Positions 5,821 to 6,027 of a stretch of 6,027 bases of DNA are shown here, piece by piece (the first letter of the stretch is position 1; each line of letters begins with the position of its first letter). This DNA comes from Halodesulfurarchaeum sp. (GTDB lineage: Archaea; Halobacteriota; Halobacteria; Halobacteriales; Halobacteriaceae). Location of the stretch: positions 1 through 6,027 of the forward strand of contig JAGXLJ010000082.1 of the NCBI GenBank assembly GCA_018334775.1. The letters run 5' to 3'. Under the pieces are notes generated by a model. That model made no database searches. It had not been told where the DNA came from and saw nothing but the letters and a program-made list of their open reading frames with translations. The translations under genes were made by a program, and so were the position numbers.

Positions 5821-6027
5821 TTACACACGTGCTTCGGATCGCTCAGCCATTAACCCAGCAGCGAGTTCGGCCCAGTCCCCCCAGAGGAACCCGCCAGTGA
5901 CGATGATCGCCCAGACGATGAAACTCAACAGGAGTCCCACGTACACCCCGAGCAGCCCCCAGTTCAGGATGACGGCAAGCAGGTATGACAGTCCGAGCAT
6001 GGATCCGAACGTTCCGATCGCTCTCTC
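5821..6027 (-). CDS. MATE family efflux transporter, C-terminal fragment at window edge
   Basis: Read from the right edge on the minus strand the frame is open for 68 residues to a TAA at 5821-5823; the start and most of the gene lie outside the window. The fragment begins ERAIGTFGSMLGLSYLL and continues through NWGLLGVYVGLLLSFIVW and GGFLWGDWAELA to a short charged tail. It holds two hydrophobic membrane segments joined by the GLLGVYVG turn, followed by a short tail. This matches the C-terminal end of MATE (NorM/DinF-type) exporters, which expel drugs or metabolites using a Na+ or H+ gradient. The assignment rests on this C-terminal pattern alone; another multi-pass transporter is less likely but possible. 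It converges on the flavin reductase gene, with its stop codon inside the right arm of the palindromic element. Confidence 0.72.
   Translation of the reverse strand, partial: ERAIGTFGSMLGLSYLLAVILNWGLLGVYVGLLLSFIVWAIIVTGGFLWGDWAELAAGLMAERSEARV

Larger units (their letters stand above)
5703..5824. repeat. 122-bp palindromic element between convergent genes
   Basis: Outer arms GTAAACTA (5703-5710) and TAGTTTAC (5817-5824) are perfect inverted copies and contain the TAA stops of the genes on either side. Pairing continues inward imperfectly: CCC 5712-5714 with GGG 5814-5816, then ACTCTAC 5715-5721 with GTAAGGGT 5805-5812 using one bulge and one G-T pair. Further in, ACGGC 5728-5732 pairs with GCCGT 5792-5796. 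Two perfect internal hairpins follow at 5741-5757 and 5770-5784. The whole can fold as a multi-branched structure on either strand. Haloarchaeal genomes carry many intergenic palindromes rich in TTCG/CGAA, and this looks like one; whether it is repeated elsewhere in this genome cannot be seen here. Confidence 0.7.

Overview
The window looks like chromosomal DNA from a halophilic archaeon (Halobacteria). The proteins are rich in Asp and Glu. One gene has an A/T-rich TATA-like box about 28 bp before its ATG and no ribosome-binding site, which is the leaderless arrangement common in haloarchaea. Other genes use a clear GGAGG Shine-Dalgarno site. The protein families (paired-CBS protein, MgtC/DUF4010 membrane protein, MATE exporter, secreted pilin-like protein) also fit. 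No rRNA, tRNA, CRISPR array or complete mobile element was seen, and no gene-free stretch exceeds 300 bp.

Layout, left to right. (1) 2-649 (+): the 3' part of a probably exported, beta-rich surface protein with two cysteines, a Gly/Ser/Asn linker and several N-glycosylation sequons; it looks more A/T-rich than the rest. (2) 824-1249 (+): a stand-alone two-CBS-domain protein with its own TATA box. Its stop overlaps, tail to tail, the stop of (3) 1246-2238 (-), a Rossmann-fold dehydrogenase of the 2,4-diaminopentanoate dehydrogenase / dihydrodipicolinate reductase-like type. (4) 2235-3554 (-): a class III PLP aminotransferase resembling glutamate-1-semialdehyde aminomutase (HemL). It lies upstream of the dehydrogenase and is joined to it by an ATGA overlap. 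(5) 3724-4965 (+), divergent from the aminotransferase: a polytopic MgtC/SapB + DUF4010 membrane protein. (6) 5044-5706 (+): a flavin reductase-like FMN-binding split-barrel protein with a strong Shine-Dalgarno site. (7) 5821-6027 (-): the C-terminal end of a MATE-family exporter, running off the right edge.

Two items stand out. The first is the coupled minus-strand pair (4)+(3), in which a PLP enzyme and an amino-dehydrogenase-like enzyme should be made together. Together they suggest an amino-acid or diamine pathway that cannot be named from sequence alone; the aminotransferase carries a HemL label in similarity terms but seems to lack some HemL substrate-binding residues. The second is the 122-bp palindromic element that fills the gap between the convergent flavin reductase and MATE genes. 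Its outer arms contain both stop codons, and it holds two internal hairpins with complementary loops; it probably acts as a two-sided terminator or is a small repeated element.
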